NCBI GenBank assembly: GCA_902491055.1 | Contig: CABUGI010000001.1 | Span: 39,874 to 103,873, forward strand | Origin: an uncultured Collinsella sp. | Lineage (GTDB): Bacteria; Actinomycetota; Coriobacteriia; Coriobacteriales; Coriobacteriaceae | Length of the DNA stretch: 64,000 bases | Direction of reading: 5' to 3' | In this document: positions 49,498 through 57,621 of the stretch, piece by piece | Position numbering within the stretch: position 1 is the stretch's first letter | How the letters are laid out: the number at the start of each line of letters is the position of its first letter | Notes under the pieces: generated by a model | The model's input: only the letters and a program-made list of their open reading frames with translations | What the model was told of the DNA's origin: nothing | Database searches by the model: none | Program-made: the position numbers and the translations under genes

Positions 49498-50207
49498 AGA
49501 CCGATGCCCGCGACCGTGTGATCGTCGCCCTCGACTGCGACCGTGAGCGCGCACTCGAGCTCGCCCACGAGCTTTCTGGTCATGCCGCTTGGCTCAAAGT
49601 TGGCATGACGCTCTATTACGCTGAGGGCCCCGAGATCGTCAAGACCTTTAAGGACCTGGGCTTTAAGGTCTTCCTTGACCTTAAGTTCCATGATATTCCG
49701 CATCAGGTTCGCGGTGCCGCCCGCTCGGCCTCGCTTGCCGGTGCCGATCTGCTTTCGGTCCACGGCTTGGGTTCGGGCGCCATGCTCGCTGCCTGCCGCG
49801 AGGGCGCCGAGGAGGCGCGCGAGGACCGCGCCAAGCTCGTCGCCATCACCGTGCTCACGAGCATGAATCAGGATGCCTTGAGCGAGATCGGCGTCGAGTC
49901 GCCCGTGGCCGAGGAGGCCGCCCGCCTGGCAAAGCTCGCTCAGGCCAACGGCATCGACGGTATCGTGTGCTCGCCGATGGAGGCTCACGACATGCGTGAG
50001 CTGCTGGGCCCCGATGCCCTCATCGTGACTCCGGGTGTGCGTCCGGTGGGTGCCGCCCTTGGTGACCAGTCCCGCGTGGCGACGCCTTCCCAGGCTATCG
50101 AGCGTGGCGCAAGCCACATTGTGGTGGGCCGTCCCATCACCGGCGCCGACGATCCGGTTGCCGCCTTTGACGCTATTGTCGCTGAGCTGGTCGAAAACGT
50201 CGCCTAA
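49491..50207 (+). CDS. pyrF: Orotidine 5'-phosphate decarboxylase
   Basis: Decarboxylates OMP to UMP, the last de novo step. The catalytic charged network is in VFLDLKFHDIPHQV; VTPGVRPVG and GRPITGADDPVAA bind the phosphate. The 238-residue protein starts at ATG 49491, overlapping the end of pyrD by seven bases. The cluster has no carAB or pyrE, so those steps must be encoded elsewhere. Confidence 0.96.
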   Translation: MLETDARDRVIVALDCDRERALELAHELSGHAAWLKVGMTLYYAEGPEIVKTFKDLGFKVFLDLKFHDIPHQVRGAARSASLAGADLLSVHGLGSGAMLAACREGAEEAREDRAKLVAITVLTSMNQDALSEIGVESPVAEEAARLAKLAQANGIDGIVCSPMEAHDMRELLGPDALIVTPGVRPVGAALGDQSRVATPSQAIERGASHIVVGRPITGADDPVAAFDAIVAELVENVA

Positions 50208-50252
50208 AAGATTCCCCTAAGTCACCACTTTTGGGTCTCATTAGCACAAAAT

Positions 50253-50310
50253 AGCCCCTGTGCCTGCGTAAACTTTCCCATCCTTTGTGTGGAATCGCAG
50301 GTCAGGGGCT
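50253..50310 (+). terminator. Long imperfect hairpin after pyrF
   Basis: AGCCCCTG and CTGCG (50253-50268) pair with CGCAG and CAGGGGCT (50296-50310) around a loop of about 27 bases. Only TTAACTTT follows, so termination strength is uncertain. Confidence 0.45.
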
Positions 50311-50334
50311 TAACTTTGGGCGCAGTATATTGCA

Positions 50335-50404
50335 CTTTTTGCGGGTATCGTCTAACCTATGGAGCCGCGATTGGGCATTTTGTACGTTCTACGTGCTAAA
50401 ATGC
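50335..50404 (+). promoter_or_regulatory. mihF promoter region with an inverted repeat
   Basis: TTGCAC and TAACCT, 17 bp apart, start near 50331. Downstream is GCATTTT..ACGT..ACGT..AAAATGC (50375-50404), an inverted repeat with a small asymmetry, 43 bases ahead of the mihF ATG. It could be an operator or a leader hairpin. Confidence 0.4.
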
Positions 50405-50446
50405 CAATTATTGAATCAGATATAACCCAACTATTTGGAGGTACGA

Positions 50447-50755
50447 ATGGCACTCCCTCAGCTTACCGATGAGCAGCGCAAGCAGGCTCTTGAGAAGGCT
50501 GCTGCCGCACGTCACGCCCGCGCTGAGCTTCGCGAGCAGATCAAGAAGGGCGAGAAGTCCCTCGAGTCCGTGCTCAACTCCGATGACCCCATCGCTTCCC
50601 GCATGAAGGTTTCCACCCTCATCGAGTCTCTCCCTGGTTATGGCAAGGCCAAGGCCGCCAAGATCATGGAGGAGCTCGGTATCTCCGCTACCCGTCGCGT
50701 CCAGGGCCTCGGCGTCCGTCAGCGCGAGCAGCTCCTCGAGCAGCTGACCAAATAA
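50447..50755 (+). CDS. mihF: Actinobacterial integration host factor mIHF
   Basis: A nucleoid protein restricted to Actinobacteria and unrelated to Proteobacterial IHF. The 102-residue protein has a long basic N-terminal helix (AAAARHARAELREQIKKGE) and the helix-two-turn-helix DNA-binding core (LIESLPGYGKAKAAKIMEEL, then RRVQGLGVRQREQLL). The start is ATG 50447, with GGAGG six bases upstream. The gmk start follows immediately, as in other Actinobacteria. Confidence 0.95.
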   Translation: MALPQLTDEQRKQALEKAAAARHARAELREQIKKGEKSLESVLNSDDPIASRMKVSTLIESLPGYGKAKAAKIMEELGISATRRVQGLGVRQREQLLEQLTK

Positions 50756-51325
50756 GTGAGCGCTCAGGATTCCAAGCTCTTTGTGATTTCTGGACCGTCA
50801 GGCGCAGGCAAGGGTACGCTCGTCACTCGTGTGCGCGAGCGCCGCTCGAATCTGGGCCTGACGGTTTCGGCTACCACGCGAGCACCACGCAAAGGTGAGG
50901 TCGACGGCGTCAACTACTTTTTTCTGACGCGCGAGGAGTTCGACCGCCGCGTGGCAAACGGTGAGTTTGTTGAGTGGGCCGAGGTCCACGGTAACTGCTA
51001 CGGCACGTTGGTGAGCGAGGTCCAGTCCAAGCTCGCCTCGGGCGCCTCTCTGATTTTGGAGATCGATGTCCAGGGTGCCCTGCAGGTTAAGGAGCGTTTT
51101 CCCGAGGCCGTGCTGATCTTTATCAAGCCGCCTTCGCTTGAGGTGCTCCGCGAGCGTCTGGTCGATCGCGGTACCGAGACGCCCGAGACAATCGAGCTGC
51201 GTATGGCAAACGCCGCCCATGAGCTTGCCTTTGCCGACCGCTACGACGACGTCGTGGTGAATGACGATCTCGACCGCGCGACCGATGAGCTCGTTCGCGT
51301 TCTCGATATGCATGAAAGGATCTGA
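50756..51325 (+). CDS. gmk: Guanylate kinase
   Basis: Phosphorylates GMP to GDP. The P-loop GPSGAGKG is at residues 13-20 and the GMP-binding signature includes TTRAPRKGEVDGVNYFF and LILEIDVQGALQV. The length is 189 residues. GTG start right after the mihF stop; rpoZ follows five bases later. Confidence 0.97.
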   Translation: MSAQDSKLFVISGPSGAGKGTLVTRVRERRSNLGLTVSATTRAPRKGEVDGVNYFFLTREEFDRRVANGEFVEWAEVHGNCYGTLVSEVQSKLASGASLILEIDVQGALQVKERFPEAVLIFIKPPSLEVLRERLVDRGTETPETIELRMANAAHELAFADRYDDVVVNDDLDRATDELVRVLDMHERI

Positions 51326-51330
51326 GGTCC

Positions 51331-51612
51331 GTGTCCGTTGTAAAGCCTTGCATTGACGATCTTCTGGAGAAGACCGATCACAACCGCTTCCTGCTCGCTT
51401 CGCTTGCCTCCAAGCGCGCCTGCGACATCAATAGCATGCTGCGTGGCCAGCACAACCGCGTGCTTGCCGTCCAGGATGTCGATGACATCACCATCGGGCT
51501 TTCCGGTGCCGATACCATCTCGATGGCTATGGACGAGATTGTCGACGGCGACATCTCTTACGACGAGGCCCGTTACGAGAAGGCGCTCGGCCACAAGGTT
51601 GCTGAAGCCTAA
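51331..51612 (+). CDS. rpoZ: DNA-directed RNA polymerase omega subunit
   Basis: A small assembly subunit of RNA polymerase. The 93-residue protein has the conserved helix NRFLLASLASKRACDINSM. GTG start at 51331 with GAGG upstream. Omega commonly follows gmk, which supports the call despite the short length. The thiI start abuts its stop. Confidence 0.92.
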   Translation: MSVVKPCIDDLLEKTDHNRFLLASLASKRACDINSMLRGQHNRVLAVQDVDDITIGLSGADTISMAMDEIVDGDISYDEARYEKALGHKVAEA

Positions 51613-52857
51613 ATGGCGGCTCGCGTCTGCCTGGTCCACTATCACGAGGTTGGACTGAAGGGTAAGAACCGCGCACATTTTGAGCATATCCTCATGGATA
51701 ACATCAAGGCGGCCTTGGCCGCCTTTTCCGTGAATGCCGTGTCTCGAATTTCCGGTTATATCCTCGTGACCTTTAACGAGCATCAGGCCGATGAGGCGGC
51801 GCGTGTCATTCGCACCGTTCCCGGCGTTGCTCGTGTGTCTTTGGCGTATCACACTAACCGCGACCCGCAGGAGTACTGTGCCGCCGCCGTCAAGGCGCTG
51901 CGCGAGTTTGGTCCTTTCGATTCGTTTAAGGTGCACGCCAAGCGCTCCAATACCGACTATGAGCTCACCTCGATTGATATCAATCGTCAGGTGGGCGAGG
52001 TACTGTGCGAGGCCTTCCCCGATAAAAAGGTTCAAATGCACGACCCCGATGCGATGGTGCACGTACTGGTGGTCCAGGGTAGCGTCTACGTGTATGCGCG
52101 CTCCGAGCGTGGCGTGGGCGGTCTGCCGGTGGGTTCTGCCGGCAAGGTCGTGACGCTGTTGTCGTCGGGTATCGATTCTCCGGTGGCGACCTGGATGCTC
52201 GCGCGTCGCGGCGCGGTGTGCGTGCCGGTACATTTCTCCGGTCGTCCGCAGACGCCCGATACGAGCGAGTATTTGGTGCAGGACATCATCCGTGCGCTTG
52301 AGCCGGGTGTCCAAATCGGCCGCCTGTACGTGGTGCCGTTTGGCGACTGCCAGCGTGAGATTTCGGTCACCTGTCCCAGCAACCTGCGCGTGATTATGTA
52401 TCGCCGCATTATGTATTCGGTTGCCGAGCGCATTGCACACATCGAGGGTGCCAAGGCTATCGTTACGGGCGAATCACTTGGGCAGGTTGCCTCCCAAACG
52501 CTTGAGAACATCATGGCCGTCAACGAGGCCGTGAAGATCCCCGTGTTCCGTCCTCTCATCGGTTCGGACAAGCAGGAGATCATCGCGCGCGCCGAGGAGA
52601 TCGGCACGTTCGATATCTCGACTGAGGCCGCTCCCGACTGCTGCACGCTGTTTATGCCGCGCCGTCCCGAGACGCACGCTAAACTCGATGCCGTGCATGA
52701 GGCCTGGGAGTTGTTCGATCACGAGGAGATGATTGAGCGCCTGCTCAAGCAGACCGAGTACATCGACTTCGAGAGCAACACGTATAAGGCCCCTAAGACC
52801 TTAAAACGCAAACATTCGGAGCTTGCTCCGCGTGAGATTTACCAAGATCACGAGTAA
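51613..52857 (+). CDS. thiI: tRNA 4-thiouridine synthetase ThiI
   Basis: Makes 4-thiouridine at tRNA position 8 and, in some species, supplies sulfur for thiamine. The 414-residue protein starts with YHEVGLKGKNRAHFE, contains a THUMP domain (about 60-170) and the PP-loop SSGIDSPVA from residue 184. No C-terminal rhodanese domain is present, as in Gram-positive forms that rely on a separate sulfurtransferase; none is nearby. ATG follows the rpoZ stop with no gap. Confidence 0.95.
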   Translation: MAARVCLVHYHEVGLKGKNRAHFEHILMDNIKAALAAFSVNAVSRISGYILVTFNEHQADEAARVIRTVPGVARVSLAYHTNRDPQEYCAAAVKALREFGPFDSFKVHAKRSNTDYELTSIDINRQVGEVLCEAFPDKKVQMHDPDAMVHVLVVQGSVYVYARSERGVGGLPVGSAGKVVTLLSSGIDSPVATWMLARRGAVCVPVHFSGRPQTPDTSEYLVQDIIRALEPGVQIGRLYVVPFGDCQREISVTCPSNLRVIMYRRIMYSVAERIAHIEGAKAIVTGESLGQVASQTLENIMAVNEAVKIPVFRPLIGSDKQEIIARAEEIGTFDISTEAAPDCCTLFMPRRPETHAKLDAVHEAWELFDHEEMIERLLKQTEYIDFESNTYKAPKTLKRKHSELAPREIYQDHE

Positions 52858-52867
52858 TTTTGTGCAT

Positions 52868-52901
52868 AGACCGACGATGCGCCTGCATCGTCGGTCTTTT
52901 G
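52868..52901 (+). terminator. Rho-independent terminator after thiI
   Basis: AGACCGACGATGC pairs perfectly with GCATCGTCGGTCT around GCCT, followed by TTTT. Confidence 0.92.
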
Positions 52902-52975
52902 CTATCTGGGCATTTTGCGGCTAAGTGTTCATTTGCTGACGCGTGCCTGAATAAATGGACAGATTTGTGCAAGGT

Positions 52976-52995
52976 TTTGGTCAGCTTTTGGTTTG
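52976..52995 (+). promoter_or_regulatory. Candidate competence box upstream of comEA-comEC
   Basis: Second exact copy of TTTGGTCAGCTTTTGGTTTG; it ends 75 bases before the comEA ATG, nearly the same distance as the copy before yraN. It lies after the thiI terminator, so it belongs to the comEA control region. No convincing standard -10 is seen downstream, which may mean an activator or alternative sigma factor is needed. Confidence 0.5.
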
Positions 52996-53070
52996 ACCGC
53001 GAAAACCGGTTTTGAAGCATGGCTGTTGCAGGGCTCTTTTCCTGACACGATGTTGTTGGGAGGTTTTGCT

Positions 53071-53784
53071 ATGGCGCAGCGCGAACAACACGAACGGGTC
53101 AAAAAGATGGACCGCTGGGCGGGCAAGCTGCTCGGTCATAAGGCTGTGGTGGTGGCGATGCTGGGCGTCATTGCGATGGCGAGCGGCTTGGCGATGGCGA
53201 ACCTTGGCGGCGGTGCCGGCGGTGTGTCGTTTGAGCGCACTGATGGTACGGGCTCGTTAGTGGAGCCGGGATCCGGCGATGCTTCGAGCGGAAAGACATC
53301 CGAAGGCTCTTCGACTAAGGCTTCTGCCGCGGCAGAGGTCTATGTCGATGTCGATGGCGCCGTTGTGTCGCCCGGTGTATATCGTCTCCAGGACGGCGCG
53401 CGGGTGGCTCAGGCGATAGATGCCGCCGGCGGGCTGGCGCCCGAGGCAGACGTTACGGGGCTCAATCGGGCATCTAAGGTCGTCGATGGGCAGAAGATTC
53501 ACGTTCCAACGGTGGGGGAGCAGCAGGCGTCCATTGCGGAAGTCGGTGTTGATGGTGGGGCTTCCGCATCATTGGGCGTGAGTGGCGCAACGGGCCTAGT
53601 AAACATCAATACGGCAAGCGCGGCAGAGCTACAGACGCTTTCGGGCATCGGTCCCTCCATGGCCCAGTCGATTATCGATGAGCGGACAAAGAACGGTGCT
53701 TTTGCCTCGGTTGACGATCTGATGCGTGTGTCGGGAATCGGCGAGAAGAAGCTTGCCAAAATTAAAGATTGCATCTGCGTATGA
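53071..53784 (+). CDS. comEA: Competence DNA-binding protein ComEA
   Basis: Membrane-anchored receptor that binds double-stranded DNA at the cell surface and passes it to ComEC. I use ATG 53071 with GGGAGG eight bases upstream. The 237-residue protein has one N-terminal membrane helix (about 24-45), a Ser/Gly-rich linker, an SLBB-like domain (VYVDVDGAVVSPGVYRLQDG) and a C-terminal helix-hairpin-helix pair (LVNINTASAAELQTLSGIGP, SGIGEKKLAKIKD). It overlaps comEC by four bases. Confidence 0.95.
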   Translation: MAQREQHERVKKMDRWAGKLLGHKAVVVAMLGVIAMASGLAMANLGGGAGGVSFERTDGTGSLVEPGSGDASSGKTSEGSSTKASAAAEVYVDVDGAVVSPGVYRLQDGARVAQAIDAAGGLAPEADVTGLNRASKVVDGQKIHVPTVGEQQASIAEVGVDGGASASLGVSGATGLVNINTASAAELQTLSGIGPSMAQSIIDERTKNGAFASVDDLMRVSGIGEKKLAKIKDCICV

Positions 53785-56084
53785 GTGCGACAGAGCGCGA
53801 GCATGTGATGCCTTCGCGGCCCTTGATGCCGTGGACGATGGCTCTGTGTGCCGGCGTGTGCATGAGCTGCGCCTTGGTGCTCAACGTGGCCGCTGATGCG
53901 CTGCTGAGGGAGCAGGCGCCGGCGGTCGGGCTGCTATGGGCCATTCCCGTTGCGGCGGCGGTATTCGTTGTGCTGGCTCAATCTTGTGCGCGGCTTGCCC
54001 CTTGGAAGCGGTGGCTGTATGCCGCGTCCGTCGGTCTCGTGGCGGGAGCGGTCGTCTCGGCGTGGTGGGCTGTGGGTGCGCTCAGCGCCTCGAAGGCGCT
54101 CGGCGGTCGAGCGGCAAGCAGTCTCGAGTTTGTCGTGCAGGGTGATCCGTCCATAAACGATGGGACGTATTCCTACACCTGCGAAACATGCGTGGACGGC
54201 AGGCGCTTGGGTGAGGTTCGTCTGTCGTGCGACCGCGAGCTTGGTGCCGGGTCTCATGTGCGCGTTATCGGCCGCGTTTCGCGCTTCGAGAACGATGCGT
54301 ATGGGCGCTCGCGCGTGCTCCGAGGCGAGGTGCGCAAGGTTAAAGCCGTTCGGATTGTGTCGGTCGATGAGGGCTCTCCGGGGCCGCTGCTTCGGCTGCG
54401 AAATGGGCTGCTTGCGTCCATCGCGCCTGCGACCGACCCGGCGCGTGCGCTCATAGCCGGTGTCGTCTGCGGTCGTTCGGCCGAGCTGCGCGCCCAGCCG
54501 GCGGGCGACTGGTTTTCGGTAACGGGCACCGCGCATCTCATCGCTGTCTCGGGCAGCCATCTTGCCATCGTGGGGTTTGTGATTGAGGGTGTCTTGCAAA
54601 AGACTCGGTGTTCACGTGGTCTTCAGCGGGCGATATTGGCGATAACGCTTGTGGGCTACGCTGCCTTTACAGGTGCGTCTCCCTCGGCCGTGCGCGCGTG
54701 CTGCATGGTCTTCGCGATGCTTGTCGTAAACGGTGCGGGGCGTCGCCGGCACGGCGCATCGGCACTCTTCGTAACTATGTCCATCTTTGTGCTACTGCGG
54801 CCGACTGTGCTGTTCGAGATGGGCTTTCAGCTTTCATGTGCCAGCGTCTTTGCCATTCTGTGCTTTTGCCCCTATGCGACCTACGCTTTGAGTGAGTTGG
54901 GTGTGCCATCGGGCGTTGCCGGCATGCTTTCCGTCACGCTGTGCTCGCAACTGGCGACACTTCCCATTACGATTCCTGCTTTTGGTATTTTCTCACTCAT
55001 TGCTCCGCTGTCTAATGCGGTCATCGGTCCGGTGGTGAGTCTACTGCTTGCTGTGTCGATCGTGTTGGTTCCCTTTTCGCTCGTGGCGCCGTTGCAAGCT
55101 TGGGCACTCGTTGTGCCCATGATTGCCGCCCGTTGCGCGCTGTTCTTTGAGCAGCTGTTTGCCGCCGTACCGGGTGCATCCGTGAGCGTGCCGTCCGATA
55201 GCATGTGGATTTATCTAGTGCCGTGTTTGCTGGCGGTTCTGCTGGTCTGGTGGCCGCGTCCCCGTGCACGTCCTATGGCGGTGGGGCTTGCATGCCTGGT
55301 GCTCTTGGCTGCGATTCCGTACATCTACTGGGATCGATTCGCTCCGCCTTCGGTGACGGTGCTCGATGTGGGGCAGGCCGATGCGATTCTGGTTCGTCAG
55401 GGTGACGCCGTGGCGCTCGTGGACTGTGGGCTCGATGAGCGCGTGGTGTCGGCGTTGGTTCGCAATAACGTCCACCATATCGATGCCGTCTTCGTGACAC
55501 ATTGGGACGAAGACCATTGGGGTGGTCTTCCCGATGTGCTCGATCAGTTTTCGGTTAGAGCCATTGTGGTTGCGGCCGATGCGCTTGACGGTGCGCCTGC
55601 TGAAGTCCTGAATCGCCCCAGCATAACGTATCGGCAGGTGGCTTGTGGAGACACGGTCGATATCGGCGCGTTTCGGACACGTGTGATGTGGCCGTTTGAC
55701 ACGGTGGATGGCGAGGGCAATGAGGACTCTCTTGTTTTGCTGCTCTCCTATGCTCAGGAAGGCAAGAGCCTGCGCGTGCTCCTCACTGGTGATGCCGAGC
55801 TCGATCAAGAGCGCGAGTTTGTACAGGAGGTGGGTGATATCGATGTGCTCAAGCTAGGGCATCACGGCTCAAAAGTTTCCGTCGACACAGACCTGCTGGG
55901 CACGCTTAAGCCCGAGCTCTCTATCGCGAGTGCGGGCGAGGGCAACCGCTACGGCCATCCATCCGATGCCTGCATCGATGCGGTTCGCGATGCGGGCGGT
56001 GCGTTCGCATGCACCATCGAACACGGCGACATTACCGTCTCGCCGACCGCGAAGGGCTTTGCGATGCGATGCCAGCGACCGTGA
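53781..56084 (+). CDS. comEC: ComEC/Rec2 DNA uptake channel
   Basis: Forms the membrane channel for single-stranded DNA entry. The 767-residue protein has an N-terminal hydrophobic pair and soluble OB-like region (about 90-200), a central competence domain with many membrane helices (AVSGSHLAIVGFV, FTGASPSAVRACCMV), and a C-terminal metallo-beta-lactamase domain with THWDEDHWGGLPDVL and KLGHHGSKVS. All three domains are present. ATG 53781 overlaps the comEA stop (ATGA). Confidence 0.95.
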   Translation: MSATEREHVMPSRPLMPWTMALCAGVCMSCALVLNVAADALLREQAPAVGLLWAIPVAAAVFVVLAQSCARLAPWKRWLYAASVGLVAGAVVSAWWAVGALSASKALGGRAASSLEFVVQGDPSINDGTYSYTCETCVDGRRLGEVRLSCDRELGAGSHVRVIGRVSRFENDAYGRSRVLRGEVRKVKAVRIVSVDEGSPGPLLRLRNGLLASIAPATDPARALIAGVVCGRSAELRAQPAGDWFSVTGTAHLIAVSGSHLAIVGFVIEGVLQKTRCSRGLQRAILAITLVGYAAFTGASPSAVRACCMVFAMLVVNGAGRRRHGASALFVTMSIFVLLRPTVLFEMGFQLSCASVFAILCFCPYATYALSELGVPSGVAGMLSVTLCSQLATLPITIPAFGIFSLIAPLSNAVIGPVVSLLLAVSIVLVPFSLVAPLQAWALVVPMIAARCALFFEQLFAAVPGASVSVPSDSMWIYLVPCLLAVLLVWWPRPRARPMAVGLACLVLLAAIPYIYWDRFAPPSVTVLDVGQADAILVRQGDAVALVDCGLDERVVSALVRNNVHHIDAVFVTHWDEDHWGGLPDVLDQFSVRAIVVAADALDGAPAEVLNRPSITYRQVACGDTVDIGAFRTRVMWPFDTVDGEGNEDSLVLLLSYAQEGKSLRVLLTGDAELDQEREFVQEVGDIDVLKLGHHGSKVSVDTDLLGTLKPELSIASAGEGNRYGHPSDACIDAVRDAGGAFACTIEHGDITVSPTAKGFAMRCQRP

Positions 56085-56092
56085 TGCTGTCG

Positions 56093-56122
56093 TTGGCGCG
56101 GGACCAACCCCTGGGCTAAAAT
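56093..56122 (+). promoter_or_regulatory. Candidate holA promoter
   Basis: TTGGCG (56093-56098) and TAAAAT (56117-56122) with an 18-bp spacer, ending 40 bases before the holA ATG. Confidence 0.5.
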
Positions 56123-56162
56123 GGCACGGTACGAACTCGAGAGTCTGCGAGAGGGGAGCGCA

Positions 56163-57125
56163 ATGTCCGAAACCGGTCTGCTGCCGGCTTATCTGATCGT
56201 CGGTACCGATGGTGTCAAACGCGACCACGCCGTCTCGCGTATGAAAGCTCGCTTGGAAAAGTCGGGTATGGTTGAGTTCAACCTCGATGAACGCGACATG
56301 ACGAAAGATCCCGATATCGAGTCGATCGTCGGCTCGCTCAATACCTTTCCCATGGGTAGCGAGTTTCGCCTGGTGATCCTCGACGGCTGCTCCAAGCTTG
56401 CCAAGGCGGTCTCGGAACCGCTCGTCGAGTACCTCGCAAGTCCCAGCCCCACGACGGTCTGTCTCATTATCGCCGACACACTTGCCAAGAATACGTGCCT
56501 GTATAAGGCAATCGCCAAGATCGACAAGAAGGCTATCGTCGATTGCTCGGGTACCAAGCGCTGGGAACTGCCGCGCCGCGTGCAGCAGATGGCGACACAG
56601 CACGGCAAGTCCATCTCGACGGCTGCTGCCGAGGAGCTCGTCTCGCGTTCGGGTGAAAACACGCGCATGCTCGATAACGACCTGGCAAAGCTCGCCCAGA
56701 TGGTCGAGGCGCCCCAGATTGAGCTTGCCGACGTGGAGCGTTGGATCGTGCGTACGGCCGAGGTTCAGCCTTGGGACTTCCTCAACGCCGTCTCGGCTCG
56801 CGATATGCGGCGTTCGCTCGAGCTCTTTAAGCTTCTGCCCTCCAAGAGCTACGTGTGGACCTACACGCTGCTATGCGGTCGCATCCGTGAGCTGATCGTC
56901 GCCAAGGCGCTCGATGGGCGTGGACAGGGGCGTGAGCTCGCCGCGACGCTCAAGCTTCAGGCCTGGCAGGTCAAGAATCACCTTACCTGGGCACGTCGTT
57001 TTTCGATGACCGAGCTCGTTGCCGCGCTCGAGGGTGCCGTCGATGTGGAGCTCGCGCTCAAGGGTTCGTCCGATTCTCAGACCGCGCTTTTGCTCTGGAT
57101 TACGAACATCTTGAGAAAATCGTGA
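56163..57125 (+). CDS. holA: DNA polymerase III delta subunit
   Basis: Clamp-loader subunit that opens the sliding clamp. The start is ATG 56163, after GAGGGGAG. The 320-residue protein has the AAA-like N-terminal fold without a P-loop (AYLIVGTDGVKRDHAV), FRLVILDGCSKL and a C-terminal helical collar (ARRFSMTELVAALEGAVDVE). holA after comEC and before rpsT is the common order in Gram-positive bacteria, which supports the call. Confidence 0.93.
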   Translation: MSETGLLPAYLIVGTDGVKRDHAVSRMKARLEKSGMVEFNLDERDMTKDPDIESIVGSLNTFPMGSEFRLVILDGCSKLAKAVSEPLVEYLASPSPTTVCLIIADTLAKNTCLYKAIAKIDKKAIVDCSGTKRWELPRRVQQMATQHGKSISTAAAEELVSRSGENTRMLDNDLAKLAQMVEAPQIELADVERWIVRTAEVQPWDFLNAVSARDMRRSLELFKLLPSKSYVWTYTLLCGRIRELIVAKALDGRGQGRELAATLKLQAWQVKNHLTWARRFSMTELVAALEGAVDVELALKGSSDSQTALLLWITNILRKS

Positions 57126-57173
57126 TGATACCTGCCTATTTGACAAATTCGTTCTATCCCTTTGAGGGGGAGC

Positions 57174-57183
57174 GTGCTATAGT
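57174..57183 (+). promoter_or_regulatory. Extended -10 promoter of rpsT
   Basis: GTGCTATAGT contains TG-n plus TATAGT (57178-57183). The TTGACA at 57140 is too far upstream (32 bp) to serve as its -35. Confidence 0.5.
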
Positions 57184-57258
57184 AGGCGCTTGCATGACCT
57201 CACCGTGTCTCAGAGGTGTCATACATTTTTTGCAAGGAACTCGAAAGGAACTCCAGAA

Positions 57259-57525
57259 GTGGCAAACATCAAGTCTCAGAAGAAGCGTATCCGCACCAAT
57301 GAGGCAGCTCGCATGCGTAACAAGGCTGTCAAGTCCGAGCTCAAGACGCTGACTAAGCACGTCCAGTCCGCCGTCGCCGAGGGCGACGCCGAGAAGGCCC
57401 AGGCTGCCCTCAAGACCGTCACCAAGCGTCTCGACATGGCTGCCGCTAAGCATGTCATCCACAAGAACCAGGCTTCCAACCGCAAGTCCGGTCTTGCCAA
57501 GCTCGTGAACAGCATCAACGCTTAA
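57259..57525 (+). CDS. rpsT: 30S ribosomal protein S20
   Basis: S20 binds the bottom of the 30S body. The start is GTG 57259 (protein [20 protein letters not shown]), with AAAGGAAC about nine bases upstream. The 88-residue sequence is rich in Lys and Ala and fits a three-helix S20. Conserved [10 protein letters not shown] and [15 protein letters not shown] are present. It forms a single-gene unit with its own promoter and a perfect terminator. Confidence 0.96.
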   Translation: MANIKSQKKRIRTNEAARMRNKAVKSELKTLTKHVQSAVAEGDAEKAQAALKTVTKRLDMAAAKHVIHKNQASNRKSGLAKLVNSINA

Positions 57526-57560
57526 GTTGTAAATTTCACACCACACAGATTACGCGCATA

Positions 57561-57596
57561 AATGGAGCCTGTTTTATGGAACAGGCTCCATTTTTT
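57561..57596 (+). terminator. Rho-independent terminator after rpsT
   Basis: A perfect 13-bp stem, AATGGAGCCTGTT (57561-57573) with its complement (57580-57592), with a six-base loop and a T-run. Confidence 0.95.
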
Positions 57597-57621
57597 GTAC
57601 CGCTCGGGTAAGATAGTCCGC

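Noticed and set aside
57140..57145. Perfect TTGACA upstream of rpsT
   Set aside because: It lies 32 bp from the TATAGT and no -10 lies at 16-18 bp, so it is probably not the active -35; it may be chance.
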